A stretch of 64,000 nucleotides of DNA from Gymnopus androsaceus JB14 (lineage: Eukaryota > Basidiomycota > Agaricomycetes > Agaricales > Omphalotaceae), in contig ML769545.1 of the NCBI GenBank assembly GCA_009733575.1, forward strand, positions 1 through 64,000. The letters run 5' to 3'. Every line of letters begins with the position of its first letter. The stretch's first letter is position 1. This document shows, one piece after another, positions 45,985-58,416 of this stretch. The position numbers and the translations under genes are program-made. The notes under the pieces are model-generated. The model was not told the DNA's origin and ran no database searches. It was given only the letters and a program-made list of their open reading frames with translations.

Positions 45985-48900
45985 TCACACTCCAAGGTGG
46001 ATAAAGGGTACCCAATTCGCAAAATTGGTTTCACCAACTTCTTTGCGTAGATTCTTGATAGCCTCATGGAGGGCATATGCTGGAGTCATCTTTGATTTCT
46101 TTGTCCCAGAATTGTCATAGTGTCCTAGAAGATTTGCATAGACCTTATCAGTAATGAGAGGTGCTTCCTCATCCCCAATAGACCACAGTGTAGCGATGAC
46201 ACTAGGATAGCCTACTGCAAGCATACCAGCTGCAAGATGGACAGCTTCTTCAGGGAGATTCTTATCTCCTGTGGCTGTCTGACATGCAGAAAGGACTGCA
46301 AGCTGCACATTGTGCAAGGACAAGGACATCAATGATTTGAGCCTTAGTCTCTGATTATACAAGGCAAATGCACTGTCAAGTGGATCCTGTCTATCCTGGA
46401 TTCCATGGCATGCAAAATGGATAACATCATACTTACTCATTTTATCCATAACTGCGCTTGCAGTTGCAGAATCATGATTGAGATGGCAAGTATGTATGTC
46501 TGAGGTATATTTTTGTATGACCTTTGCCTCTTCCACAGTGCCAGGTAGGGGTGACAATCCAGGTGTGTTGGGTTGTGAGACAATGAGAACAGAGGGGATC
46601 TTGGCCTGATGTAACTGTAATTTGGGGACAGAGTCCATCAAAGCACTCAAGGTTGTAGTATATGAAGATACCACAAAATCAGAAACATTGATGTTGCTCT
46701 CTTTAGGGTCACCATATATCCCTGCTGCATGAAGTGGAAGAAGAGTAAGTGGACCAGTTGGACACCATGTAATATGAGGAATGGTGTCTTCTGGAGATTT
46801 ATGTAACTATAGTGGAGAACTATCAGAGTATATTTAAAGAAAAGGTAGAAAACAATATTACCAGATCTTTGATCTTTGATAGAATTGGCTGCACAACACT
46901 TAACCACAAAACCTTCAAAATCAATGCAAAATCATCATGATTGTCTCCTGTTGCTGGTTGTGTTTTCAGGGACAAACGATCACCACTGCAGTCAATGTGA
47001 ACACCATTGCAATGAAGTGATGTGACCAGTTTTGAATGCAATTGTTGTGCTTGTTTCAGTGAAAACATTGGGAGAGGAACATGAATGATGGCCCCCGAAG
47101 GGCACAAGATGAGCGCATCACACTGATACTCATCCACATTCACAGTGATTATAGGTCCATGTGTAGCTGCAGAGGCAAGTTCAGATAATTTCTTTGGCTT
47201 CAAGAAGTTGGTAAAACCATCCAAGCCTCTAATCTGTTGCACAACTGCTTCATAGCGGGCAGCCATCCTACGATGCTTCTGTGCTTCTTCTTCAACAGTT
47301 ACTTTTTTGATCCCTGAGTCTATAAAGCCATTCTCAAATGATGTTCCTGAATTATGCAGGGCCCGAGCCACCATCTCCAACTCCTGTGCAATTTGAGGAT
47401 ACTTATGATGGAGATCATCTAAGGGTGAGCGCAATTGAAGTATCTGTCCCCAAATGATACTGCGGCCTTCATCCAACCACTCAAGTGCAAGTGGAAGATT
47501 TCCTGCAGAAATTGCATTAGCTGCTGCTGCACCAATAACACATCCTATACGAGGTAGCTCTTTATAGCGCCGGCTGACTGTTTGCCCAAGCCAGACAACT
47601 TGAGGGATTAGCTCAAAAAATCTGGTAAATCCTTGTACAGCCAAAACAGGAGTTGAACAGAGTCCTGACCACCTCATTGCAGCATCAAGTCGAATATAAG
47701 GTTTACCAGATGAGAGCAGACTAGCACTTTGGAAAGCAGATACAGCAGAATGAAGGTCAATTATTTCCTGAGAAAGGCTAAACCGTGACTGATAAGCACT
47801 GCCGAGGGCACTTAACCAGAGAGGCTTCTCAGCATGGCCAACAGGAGTCAGTTCAACGGCCTGCTTCATGGCCACAATGGCTTTCTCTATGTCATTAAGC
47901 TCTCCCAGGCGGTGAAACTTTGACCGATAAGCATTGCCAAGATTACCCAGCCAGACTGGTTTATCAGCATGACCATCAGGTGTGAGCTCAATTGCCTGCT
48001 TCAGGGCCACAGTGGCACTTTCTATGTCACTAAGCTCTCCCAAATGGACAAATCGTGACTTATAAGCATTGCCAAGGTTATTTAGCAGAGTAGGTTTATT
48101 GGCTCGATGATCAGGAGTGAGTGCAATTGCCTGTTTCAGGGCCACAGTGGCACTGTATATGTCACTAAGCTCTCCCAGATGGCCAAATAGTGACACATAG
48201 GCACTGCCAAGGTTATTCAGTCTGGCAGCCTTATCAGCATGAACATCAGGTGTAAGTTCAACTGCTTGCTTCAGGGCTACAATGGCACTTGTTATGTCAC
48301 TGAGCTCCCCTAGATGGCGAAATCGTGACCAATAAGCACTGCCAAGGTTATTCAGCTGGGCTGGTTGATCTGCATGACCATCAGGTGTGAGTTCAACTGA
48401 CTGCTTCAGGGCCACAATGGCACTGTCTATGTCACTAAGCTCTCCTAGATGGCCAAATTGTAACCTATAAGCATTGCCAAGGTTACTGAGCAGAGCAGGT
48501 TTTTTGGCATGACCATCAGGAGTGAGTGCAATTGCCTGCTTCATGGCCATAATGGCACTCTCTATGTCACTAAGCTCTCCCAGATAGTGAAATCGTAACA
48601 TATAAGCATTGCCAATTTGACTTAAGCTGTCAGGCTTATTAGCATGAACATCAGGTGTGAGTTCAACTGCCTGCTTCAGGACTACAATGGCACTGTCTAT
48701 GTCATTAAGATGTCCTTGATGGCTAAATCGTGACACATAAGCACTGCCAAGACTCCTCAATCCGGTAGGTTTATTAGCATAAACATCAGGAGTCAGTTCA
48801 ATTGCCTGCTTCATGGCCACAATGGCACTCTCTATGTCACTAAGCTCTCCCAGATAGTCAAATCGTGACTGATACACATTGCCAAGGTTATTGATGAGAG

Positions 48901-51065
48901 CAAGTCTACTAGCATGACCATCAGGAGTGAGTTCAACTGCCTGCTTCATGGTCACAATGGCACTCTCTATATCACCAAGCTCTCCCAGACTCCTAAATCG
49001 TGACCAATAAGCATTGCCAAGATTATTGAGGAGAGCAAATTTGTTGACATGACCATCAGTTGTGAGTTCGACTGCCTTCTTCAGGACCTCAATGGCATTG
49101 GCTATGTCACTGAGCTTCCCTAGATGGCGAAATTGTGACTGATAAGCATTGCCAAGATTCCCCAACCGGACAGGTTTATAAGCATGGCCATCAGGTGTGA
49201 GTTCAACTGCTTGCTTCAGGGCCATGATGGCACTGTTTATGTCACTAAGTTCACCAAGATGGCCAAATCGTGCTTCATAAGCATTGCCAATGCTACCAAA
49301 GTGGGAAGGTTTATCAGCATGACCATCAGGAGTGAGCTCAATTGCCTGCTTCAGGACTATAATAGCATTATCTATGTCACTAAGCTCTCCCAGACGGCCA
49401 AATCGTGACTGATAAGCACTACCAAGGTGATTAAGGAGAGGAAATTTGTTGGCATGTCCATCAGGAGTGAGTTCAATTGCCTGCTTCATAGCCGCAATGG
49501 CACTCTCTATGTCACTAAGCTCTCCCAGATGGTCAAATCGTGACTGTTGAGCATTGCCAAGGTCATTAAAGAGAGCAAATTTACTGGCATGACCATCAGG
49601 AGTGAGTTCAACTGCCTGCTTCATGGCCACAATGGCACTTTCTATGTCGCCAAGCTCCCCCATATGGTCAAATCGTGCAAGATAAGCCTTGCCAATGTTA
49701 TTTTGCAGAGTAGGCTTGGTAGCATGACCATCAGGAATGAGATCAATTGCCTGCTTCATGAACACAATAGCACTCTCTATATCACTAAGCTCTCCCAGAT
49801 GGAAAAATCGTGCACAATAAGCATTTCCAAGGTTATTGTGCAGAGCAGGTTTTTGGGCATGACCATCAGGCATGAGTTGAACTGCTTGCTTCAGGACCAC
49901 AATGGCACTCTCTATGTCACTAAGCTCTCCCAGATGGCGAAATCGTGACCAATAAGCACCACCAAGGTTGCTCAACCCAGAAGATCTTTCAACAGAACCA
50001 TCTGGAGTGAGTTCAACTACCTGCTTCAGTGCCATCATGGCACAGTCTATGTCACCAAGCTCTCCCAGGTGGTTAAATCGTGCACGATAGGCATTGCCCA
50101 GGATAGTGAGCAAGAGTGATTTGTTGGCATGGCCATCAGGAGTGAGCTCAACTGCCTGCTTCAATGCCACAATAGCAGTCTCCATGTCATTAGGCTCTCC
50201 CAAACGGTGAAATTGTGAGTGGTAAGCACTGCCAAGGTTACTCAACTGGAGAGGCTTCTCAGCATGATCATCGGGAGTTAGTTCAATTGCCTGCTTCATG
50301 GCCACAATGGCACTTTCTATGTCATTAAGCTCTCCCAGATGACGAAATTGTGAGTGATAAGCACTGCCAAGGTTATTGTGCAGTATGGATATGTTGGCAT
50401 CAACATTAGCCATGAGCTCAATTGCTTGATTCCAGAGTTGCACAGCACTTTCAATTTCAGATATGTCTCCTGACTGTTGAAAAGACTGTGCTAGCTGCAA
50501 TGCTGTATTGTGTAGCTCTTTCATCTGCTCCGATTTCATGAGCAATGTACACAAGTAACAAGGGTCTCTTGTAATTTGAAACATACTTTGATTTCCCTCT
50601 CCATTGTTTCCATATGCGATGCGGGTTTCCTCAGGGGAGCTAGCGATGACATCATGCTGGTGACACTTTGGAGTTCAGCACACTCATTTTTATCTTGTGT
50701 AGAGTGACTGGATGTTCTATCCATCTTCTTTCTCCTATCAGTACATTGCAGTGCAGCACTTATGATGTTTGACTCACTGCCATGATTGAAATGTTCCAGT
50801 AGGATATTAAAGCTCAAATTCTTGTTCAATGTCTCAGTATACTGGGTTTAAAGGGGTAAGAATCAAGAATTAGGCTTCCGAGATGGACAAAAGGGACACC
50901 AGCTTTGGGCCTTTATATACTCACCACTGTTAATTTTAGATCCAATGCAGCAAGTATAACAGCAGCATTGAATGCAAAATCAACGGAAGCGTCAGCTGTG
51001 TTTTCCGTGAGACCATTCCCTATACTATACTTAGCCTTCTTGGAGCTCCTGCTCAAGTCATTCCA
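45985..51065 (-). CDS. TPR-CHAT protein (HetF-type caspase-like protease with tetratricopeptide array)
   Basis: Exons on the minus strand, as far as they can be read: about 51,065-50,925, 50,841-50,587, 50,524-46,862 and 46,806-45,985, all joined by short GT..AG introns. The N-terminal 130 or so residues are unassigned. Then come about 20 tandem units of 45 residues with the consensus LKQAVELTPDGHANKP and LNNLGNAYQSRF, LGELSDIESAI, a TPR-like solenoid. A linker with GCVIGAAAANAISAGNLPLA and LEWLDEGRSIIWGQ leads to the CHAT domain: HITWCPTGPLTLLPLHAAGIY, SPLPGTVEEA, DVIHFACHGIQD (His), QLAVLSACQTATGD (Cys) and PSVIATLWSIGDEEAP. Both catalytic residues are present, so the protease may be active. 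CHAT proteins cleave partner proteins, and TPR arrays sense a ligand or partner; the partner is unknown. The 5' start is unresolved; ATG at 50,584 is an alternative if the 62-nt intron is retained. Confidence 0.85.
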
Positions 51066-52520
51066 CTAGATTGATTGATGGGTTCTCAAGGATTGCCGCC
51101 AGGAGGCTGTCAGTGTGTCCCTCGCTCCCGCCACTGTAAGTCCAGGCCCTGATTGTCTTAGAAGTTAGACCTGGTTACTCCACAACAGGTATTTGTTATG
51201 ACCCAACTCTTATTTATTTATTTTCTTTAATGTTTCCGTAAATTTCTGCCTCAGTATGCTACTTTCCATAACTGGCACGTGTCATGCCGAACTTGCGGGT
51301 CTCATTAGTAATTACTTCTCTACTACTTATTTATTCTCAATGTGGTATTTAGTCTTTCCCTCTTGACAAAGTCGAAGTTGTCGCTCGATCGCTTTATGAG
51401 CGTAGTGCCCATCAGCGCTTATTTGTCCAACAATAGATGCATCTACCCATCGACATGACATTCACGATGTTCCCTACATCTGGTCAAGATGATCATGAGG
51501 TTTAACAAGCATATATCATTGAATAAATGATATCAATACTGCTGACAGCCGAACAGATTCAGTGAGTCGCTCCAGTAGAGCGTGAATGACTTAGCCTGAC
51601 CACAACTCGAGACTCTCTTGAATGAATTTGAAGTCTACTACGCTTTGTAGTAGAGAATGTGGCAACATGTCGAAAGCCGATTCCACACATCCAGGATGGA
51701 AAGTCATGCTTTTAGGGAGGATTTTAGAGCGAAGACAGTCCCAGACACATACACGAGAGACGTGACTCGGTGGAATGAGACATATGGAGTGGTAGGTCCC
51801 CGGAATCTCCTACTGGACTCAGTCCAGCTCGTTGGCCTCAAGCATGCTATTTCAGACAAGGAATGGTCACGTAGGCTTCCAGAAGCTCAGCGTCAAATTG
51901 CTTGACCAAACCGATCAGACTTGAAATCAGTACATCTTGAATATTAACCATATTAGATATCCTCATTGTAAGAATCTCAAAATTGATGTACTAAGGGGGA
52001 TGGGCTACTCGGCCACCTATAAGTTTTCTGCCTGGTGCATGAGCTATATACCTACAAACAGTAAAAAAGGATATCCTGGATGTAGAAATGGGTCTTGTGC
52101 GCATTTTGAGCACAGTCCCAGGGTTTTCTGATGTAAATTGAGTTCACACCGAATATTTTCCGGAGGCGGGTCCAAATCCGGCAACGACTTGCATCGATCC
52201 TCATGCAAATATTTTTTTTGGTGCATTTTCAAGTGCGCTTCAGCACAGATGGTGATTTATATGAAATAGAGGCATGTTCAAGTGATCTTGCGTCTGAAGC
52301 CTCGATGTTCTGGCTGCATGCTTGCTCGAAACCCCCAAAGAATGTCAACATTCACTTAAACTCACCAGTAAATGTAATATCTTATTGTATTCAACTGAAA
52401 TCAAGTATTTCTTGGGTCTTCCTAGTTCCAAAAGGTTGTATATAAGTGGACATAGCTTGATTAGTTCTATAACAATGCTGAACGCTCGACGTCGCGCCCA
52501 GCGACCAGCTCAAACCTGAA
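51066..52520. other. No gene assigned
   Basis: Contains an 82-codon plus-strand frame (51,657-51,905; MWQHVESRFHTSRMESHAF..) of protein-like composition without a known domain, and an isolated CATCAG-like right end (CCCAGGGTTTTCTGATG, ending 52,133). The upstream exons or promoter of the CHAT gene may lie at 51,066-51,260. Confidence 0.4.
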
Positions 52521-52523
52521 TTC

Positions 52524-53544
52524 TCACGCGTGGCCGGGATTTCGGGATACTAGGTAGCCATCGGAATAGAATGAGAATGCGATATCATGTTCACCGCAAA
52601 AGTAAGTATGCGGTAGCTTTTCTCCATCGGCTACCACTTGGCGACCTAATAACCGGTGGTACACAGCACAATCGAATACATCTGAGATGGGGGTGTCGCT
52701 TGCAGCATAATTGTGCCAATAAGACATCAGTTTAACCATGCATTCGCTTTGAAAAAAACCGCGGAGTCGAGGAATAAGTGGAAGATAACCAAACCAGCGG
52801 CGTGGATTTTCGTGAGCATCTCTGCGAGCCTCATTGCAGTAGATACATGAGTCGAGGTTGGTATGTGTACCAGTGAAAGCCATGCATGTATTGATGCAGC
52901 AATCATACCAGACTGGTTCAATTTCTGCCAGAGTAGCCATCCGATTAATGGTCTTCCACTCGGAATCAATATCAAGTTTGTTACAATAGATGAAGCGGAT
53001 GTCGTTATACGCTTCATGAGTAAGATGGTTCTTCACTTTCAGTTTGAAAGCCTTTATTGCATCCACATCTGCATCACCAAGCAGGCCGTCACCTATGGGA
53101 AAACAATTATTTAGTTCCAAATAACAAAAGCCACCTAGGAAACTGATGCAAATTCTGATCCTCTGCAGCCCATGGATTAGCCTGTGCCATGATATACAGA
53201 TACGTGTCATCAAATTTTTGACCAAAATCAATTGAATCAAGGTGAAGATCCATGTCCGAGTCATTTTCACTGGACTCGCTACTTGCATCATATTCAGACT
53301 CATCCAAGTAGTCTACCTTGAAAGGAATGGGATCTGGAGTATCAGAAGAGCCATCTGTATTTGCTTCTTCATCAGGACTTTCCATGTTCGCATCTTCGAG
53401 GAGAGTAATATGGTCTGGAGCATGATGATGGTTGGAGGCATCGGAATCAGAATCCTCTGAGCTAGAGGAAGCATAGCGGGTTGTATGTGCTGGGAGAGCA
53501 TTGTAATGAATTCTTCGTGCCCGAGAACCAATCACGAGAACCAA
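52524..53544 (-). pseudogene. Tnp2/CACTA-type transposase, N-terminal part
   Basis: The first exon (53,544 to about 53,135) is acidic and Ser-rich (SSSEDSDSDASN, DESEYDASSESSENDSDMD). The second (53,090-52,524) reads DVDAIKAFKLKVKNHLTHEAYNDIRF, EIEPVWYDCCINTCMAFTGTH, DSCIYCNEARRD, RRWFGYLPLIPRLRGFFQSE and HNYAASDTPISDVFDCAVY, ending ..DIAFSFYSDGYLVSRNPGHA. This matches the region before the catalytic core in agaricomycete transposases annotated as Tnp2 family, including the zinc-binding-like CxxxC..CxxC cysteines. The catalytic core is absent: downstream of 52,520 nothing of it is seen, so this is a 3'-truncated remnant. An intron of about 50 nt near 53,095-53,140 joins the two parts. Confidence 0.7.
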
Positions 53545-53559
53545 TCACAGAGGTACAGA

Positions 53560-54507
53560 ATCGAGTACAGCGACAGCGTTTCTTTCTTTCAGGCATTTGG
53601 AAAGAAGAAAAAATTACACGTGCTTGGCGCCTAAGTTCCAAAAGTGAGCGCTAAACTTCAAATAAGGTTCTATGGCCAATCATGACCAGGACTCGGAATC
53701 CACGCTTTGACTTTCCTCGCAAACTGCATTGTTACCTCCAACCTTCAGGAGCTGGAACAGCCACCTGATCAAAAACTTGAAACTTTTGCCAATCAGAGGC
53801 TAGTAGTGCTAAGATTGATTTTTAGTACAAAACAATAAAGAAAATTGAATACCATTAAGGTAACTGATACCTACTAGGCCACAATTAAGATAATTGACTA
53901 TCAAAAGCAATTAAGATTATTGTCTGTACCAAATCAATAAACATAATTGTCTTTACTTGGTACTATTGCTTTTTGCAATTAACATAATTGCATATCCTAT
54001 CCGTAGTGGAATATTCAAAGGTATTTTTGTCTATCTATTCATGGAATGCTTCTTGTAGTATCCACTTGTTTGTCTCATCACCCCATGCACTCCACTACTA
54101 CTATCTTGCAATCTCCACTCTTGCACTTGAGGTATCCACCTACTCTTCATGGTACCCACTTTACTGTATGCACAGTAGCCACAGACATTCATGCAATAGC
54201 CACTTGCCTGATATATAGTTTGTACATAGGACTGTATATAAGACTAGGTACTATACCCTGTAATAATACCATTGTCCCCCATCAATCTGTGTGATTGTAC
54301 TACTAAGGTCCTGTGTGGACTTACTGCTGCTACTTCCTATTTAGGAAAGTAACTCTAATACCCAAGGCAGACTCCCATTGTTGGACCCCAGGTCATTCCA
54401 GGTTTTCAACCTGTGAATTAACAAGAGATACTTGAGTGCAGTGGTGACCTGCCCAGCCCTAAGCTTGGGACTTTCACCTCCAGCCTTACAAGTGTTTGAC
54501 ATGACAG
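53560..54507. other. No gene; possible diverged Copia LTR remnant
   Basis: About 54,140-54,210 contains CCCACTTTACTGTATGCA and CAGTAGCCACAGACATTCAT, which resemble the complement of part of the Copia LTR at 39,130-39,190. The match is short and diverged. Confidence 0.35.
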
Positions 54508-54515
54508 CTTGTCAA

Positions 54516-55301
54516 TAGGGTTCTAAAGTGCGGTGCAGTTCGGTTTTTAGAGCCATTTTTGGAGAACCGGAAACTGCACCGGTGCTAAAAATACTCAATT
54601 TTGGCAAACCTTGCACTGCACTGCAGTTCTAAGTTGCACCGGTGCAAGTTCAGTGCAGTTATGCGGTTTGCACCGGTTCTGCGGCTAATCAGTGCAAACT
54701 GGTGCAGAACCGGTTCAAACTGCAGTTCCAGTAGCTTCAAAAATTAACAACTTGTATATTTACTACAAAAATGTATTAAAGAGTGGATACTAGTATTTGG
54801 TAGCAATATTCATCAGTACTTAGTGAGTATAAGTGACTTTAACTTGTAAGTAAGTATTGGTATTAATATATGCTCATAAGTACTTACTGTATACTACTAC
54901 TAGTTAGTAAGTATTGGCATTAATATATGCTCATAAGTACTTACCGTATATTACTACTAGTTAGTAAGTAATCACTGTAAGTAAGTATTGTAACAGTAAG
55001 CATGGAAACTCAAGTAAAACACCTACTATAGTACTGGTAAGTACTGTAAGTAAACACTGTAAGTAAATACTTACCATACTACAAGTATATACACACCTAC
55101 TTAGTATGGAAAATTGCACCAGTGCACCACCGGTTTGCACCGGTTTTTATTGGTTATTTGAATTTCCAAATTCTAGAAAACCGAGAACTGCACTGCAGTG
55201 CAACCGCTGCACCGGTGCAATGTTTTTTTATCTGCACTGCAGTTCAGTGCAGTGCAGTTGGCGGTTTTTAAGCGGTTAATGAACCGCACTTTTAAACCCT
55301 A
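54516..55301. mobile_element. 786-bp hAT MITE, duplication CTTGTCAA
   Basis: Starts TAGGGTTCTAAAGTGCGGT and ends CCGCACTTTTAAACCCTA; CTTGTCAA at 54,508-54,515 and 55,302-55,309. Both ends carry many CTGCACTGCAGT and GCACCGGT words, and the AT-rich middle has TAAGTACTTAC repeats. Confidence 0.9.
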
Positions 55302-58300
55302 CTTGTCAATATGCTTGTTCACAGCTAACTAACCAAATACTGCAAATCATGAATTCAATTCAATGCTGATATGGTATTGGGGATATGAACATACTTTACA
55401 TCAACCCCAATAAGAAAGTGCGAGTATTATTGTCCAAGGGATTCGGATGTTGATGCATGGTCGAGAAGTTCAAAGGCAAGATAATTTGTCCCGCAGGCTT
55501 GACAACCTGGGATAAAGTTAGTTTGGGAAGGAAGTAAGAGGATGAAAACCATACCTTCCAAAGTCCTTCAACTCCCATTGTCAAGATCAGTGATAATATA
55601 ACGGCAATATAAATGGATGGATGGGAGAGTGAAAAATTGAATATACCCCTTTCTTTATTGATCAAGTCTTCAGAAAGTTCACTTTCCGTCTTTCCCTCCA
55701 TTGAAAAGCTCACCATGTAGTAGGTTAGCAGTTAGCTAGGCTGGCGGCCGACCACAGATGAAATAAATTGACAATACTGTGCATGGAGACAGTACTGAAA
55801 TGTTGATACTTATTCTATTTTGCATAAGATATGGGGAGACTGTATGGGGAGACTGGCTTTTTCCAAGTCTAGTTGCATTGATTCATATTCATTACAGTTA
55901 CAGTGAAACAAGAGCATTTATCACAGTTGAGTTGCATTGAAAGTGAACTTTGAAGCAAAGGAAGGATTGGGAGAAGGCGGAATAACAGATTAGATAGAGT
56001 ACTAAGATAAGATAGAGATGAAGGAGCCCGATAGAAAGTGTCACGTAATGCCCGAGCCACAAAAGTCGGTGACGCGCCTAGCAAGAAACGTGGTGATGCA
56101 GGAATCAGCAGGTTGAGGACACCAAGTAACCTGGAGGGAAATGGCGGGAGAGGCCCACCTAACAGAGTTTGAAAATGTGGCAGTACCAGCACCTAACCAG
56201 TGACAGATGTCAGTGATGGTGCATCAAGTCACCCAAACCCCAATAGTTCTCCACAGCACTCATAGCACTCATAGAACCCATAGCAAGGGTACCCTCTGTG
56301 GAGAACTATGGCTTGCTATGGATTTCTTGGGAGCATCATCTGTCAGGACATGTCAGGGTTCAATTTAAACTAAATATATCATTCTTTTGAATTGTTTCCC
56401 TTGCTCGTAAGACTGAATGAGATCAAAATAATCATAATAAAATCATTATGTCTTTGTGTCTGTAGTATCTAATAGGACAATACTGAAGCAAGACTAGTAG
56501 AGTGTATACATAATGAAGCCACATCAGTATTTACTGTAATAAGTGGCAATCAATGCTTCAAATTAACTGCTGCAAACATTAGAGAAATTGAAACAAAGTT
56601 GAAGACTTGAATTTGGAGACTTACTGAGTGACTTGAGAAAAATGGAACTTGGGGAAGTTGCGAAAATGCATTGAAAATGTGTTGATGCTTATATAGCATT
56701 GGCAGGAGAGAATTAACAGCTGTCAAGATGCCAAAATGAGTTGACAGCTGGCTTGAATGCTTGGTAACCTCACAGGAGCTCATAGGAGATCATAGAAACC
56801 CATAGCACTTCATAGTTCTGTAGAGAACTATGGCTGCTATGATTTGCTATAAGTCACTATAATGTCTATGGCCAATACCCATGCTGATGAATTGTGAGTT
56901 ACTTATAGAATGTGACTTGCTTGAGAGAAAAAAAGGAGAAATAATTCGTAAGAAACTGCAGTGAACAAGCAGTGGCAAATCTTGAACCTTACTTGATGGC
57001 AGAGAAGAAAGAATAATAAGAATAATACCGGATGCCGGGAATTTCCAGGAGGGCACGTGGGTACTTCTTGATTTGGACTTGGTCAAAGCTGGTCTTAGCG
57101 ACCCAATTTAAGAACACTCGGATGGAGTACTTGGAAACCGGTTTTGAAGGGTTAATCCGTAGGCGTCTTTCTAAGGCACTATCGACAATGCAGAAGGAAA
57201 TAACGTTCGCAAACTCCATTGAACTTCAAATTGTTCGGGAAGTGTTCGGGCCAAGTTCGGGCGAATCAGTAGGAAACAATTATATCACAAAGGCAATATC
57301 AAGAATACCAAGAAAAAAGTCAGTATCTGTTCAACTCAAATGTTATTTGTAGATTTACTTGTTTCATGTCTGCTTTTTCCCTTAGTCAGCCCTATTTGAT
57401 TCTGATAGCTTCTAGGGGCGGGGTCAGGATAATAGGTTGTTCAACTCATTACCTACTTGGAACTTAGACCCATCGTTCCAATGTACAACGAAGAGTCTAT
57501 TACCCCACGGCTGCCTTCTGGGCGAATGAACAACCCAGGGCCAGCCCAACTGCGCAATGGGTCGGGACATTGTCTCGCACCGTGATACTAAGTATAGATC
57601 GGCCATACATATGAAGAACATAGTTTTGATTGTACGCAGTCTACGGGCTCATTGCGCGCCGCTCGCAAAACAAGCTCCTATGTTCTAGTATATCGATCGC
57701 CATGGAGCCCTTTAAGCGTCGGCTTAAAACTCCAACTTCAAGTGAATTTCGCACAAATTGGAGCTTTGGAAAGCTTTCGAAGGGTAGACGAAGGAAAAGT
57801 ATCTGCAGCTCGGGTTCTCTGAAGTCTTTCTTTCCCTTCATTTTCTTGCTGTTCGATGTACTTTTTGCTTCTTACGCAGAATAATGATTGCCGCGTAAAG
57901 CTTTTACCCACTCTTGTTCAATGTAGTGTCGCTACTGATTTGTGTAAAGCGATAGCCTTAGTATTGTATTCACGTCTTTCTTGTTCTGCATTTTAGATGG
58001 TGTTCTAGTGGTACGTGCCACATGTGCAGAGATTCTGCAGAGATTCTGCAGAGATTCTTCAAATGAATTTCGCTCAAATGAGAGCTTGGAAAGCTTGTGA
58101 GAAGCGCCCGTAACTCTTATTTAGTATCAGTCCCCAGCTGAAGCAAAGGTAAAGAGCATCGATTAATTATTGTATGTGTACGAACAAACACATTTTACAG
58201 AGCAATATTGACGTATGGAATGAGCTTAACAGGATAGTAATGAACCATGTGGAATGAGACACGTATGTGGATAGGGACAGATAGGCACAGGAAATGGATG

Positions 58301-58416
58301 AACGACGAGAAAATAGAGTATGTATGTAGGTAACAGAAAAACGTACGAGTACAACACTGGACAGAGAGACAACGAGAAATGAATGGTCAGTTCTAAAAGT
58401 TCTTTCCTCCTCGACT
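55302..58416. other. Sparse region without a recognised gene
   Basis: Minus-strand frame 55,396-55,716 (106 codons) has a hydrophobic stretch (IYIAVILSLILTMGVEG) that could span a membrane, but no family is recognised. Plus-strand frame 57,032-57,352 and the basic frame 57,630-57,884 are also unassigned. A 40-bp block with GTGAATTTCGC and GAGCTTTGGAAAGCTT at about 57,740 recurs diverged at about 58,065. Hairpins with TAGTTCT..AGAACTA arms lie at 56,244-56,308 and about 56,811-56,832. Confidence 0.4.
56244..56308. repeat. 65-bp hairpin
   Basis: TAGTTCTCCACAG and CTGTGGAGAACTA surround CATAGCACTCATAG-type words like those inside the CATCAG MITE at 43,697. Confidence 0.5.

Noticed and set aside
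49184..49948. Plus-strand frames with repeated CEFNCLLQGHDG-like residues
   Set aside because: Antisense shadows of the TPR repeats of the CHAT gene.
52117..52133. CATCAG-family right end (GGTTTTCTGATG)
   Set aside because: No partner left end within several hundred bases; listed only as an isolated match.
53990..54300. Inverted Copia LTR
   Set aside because: Shared words with the LTR at 39,130-39,190 are short and neither LTR boundary is present; kept only as a remark.
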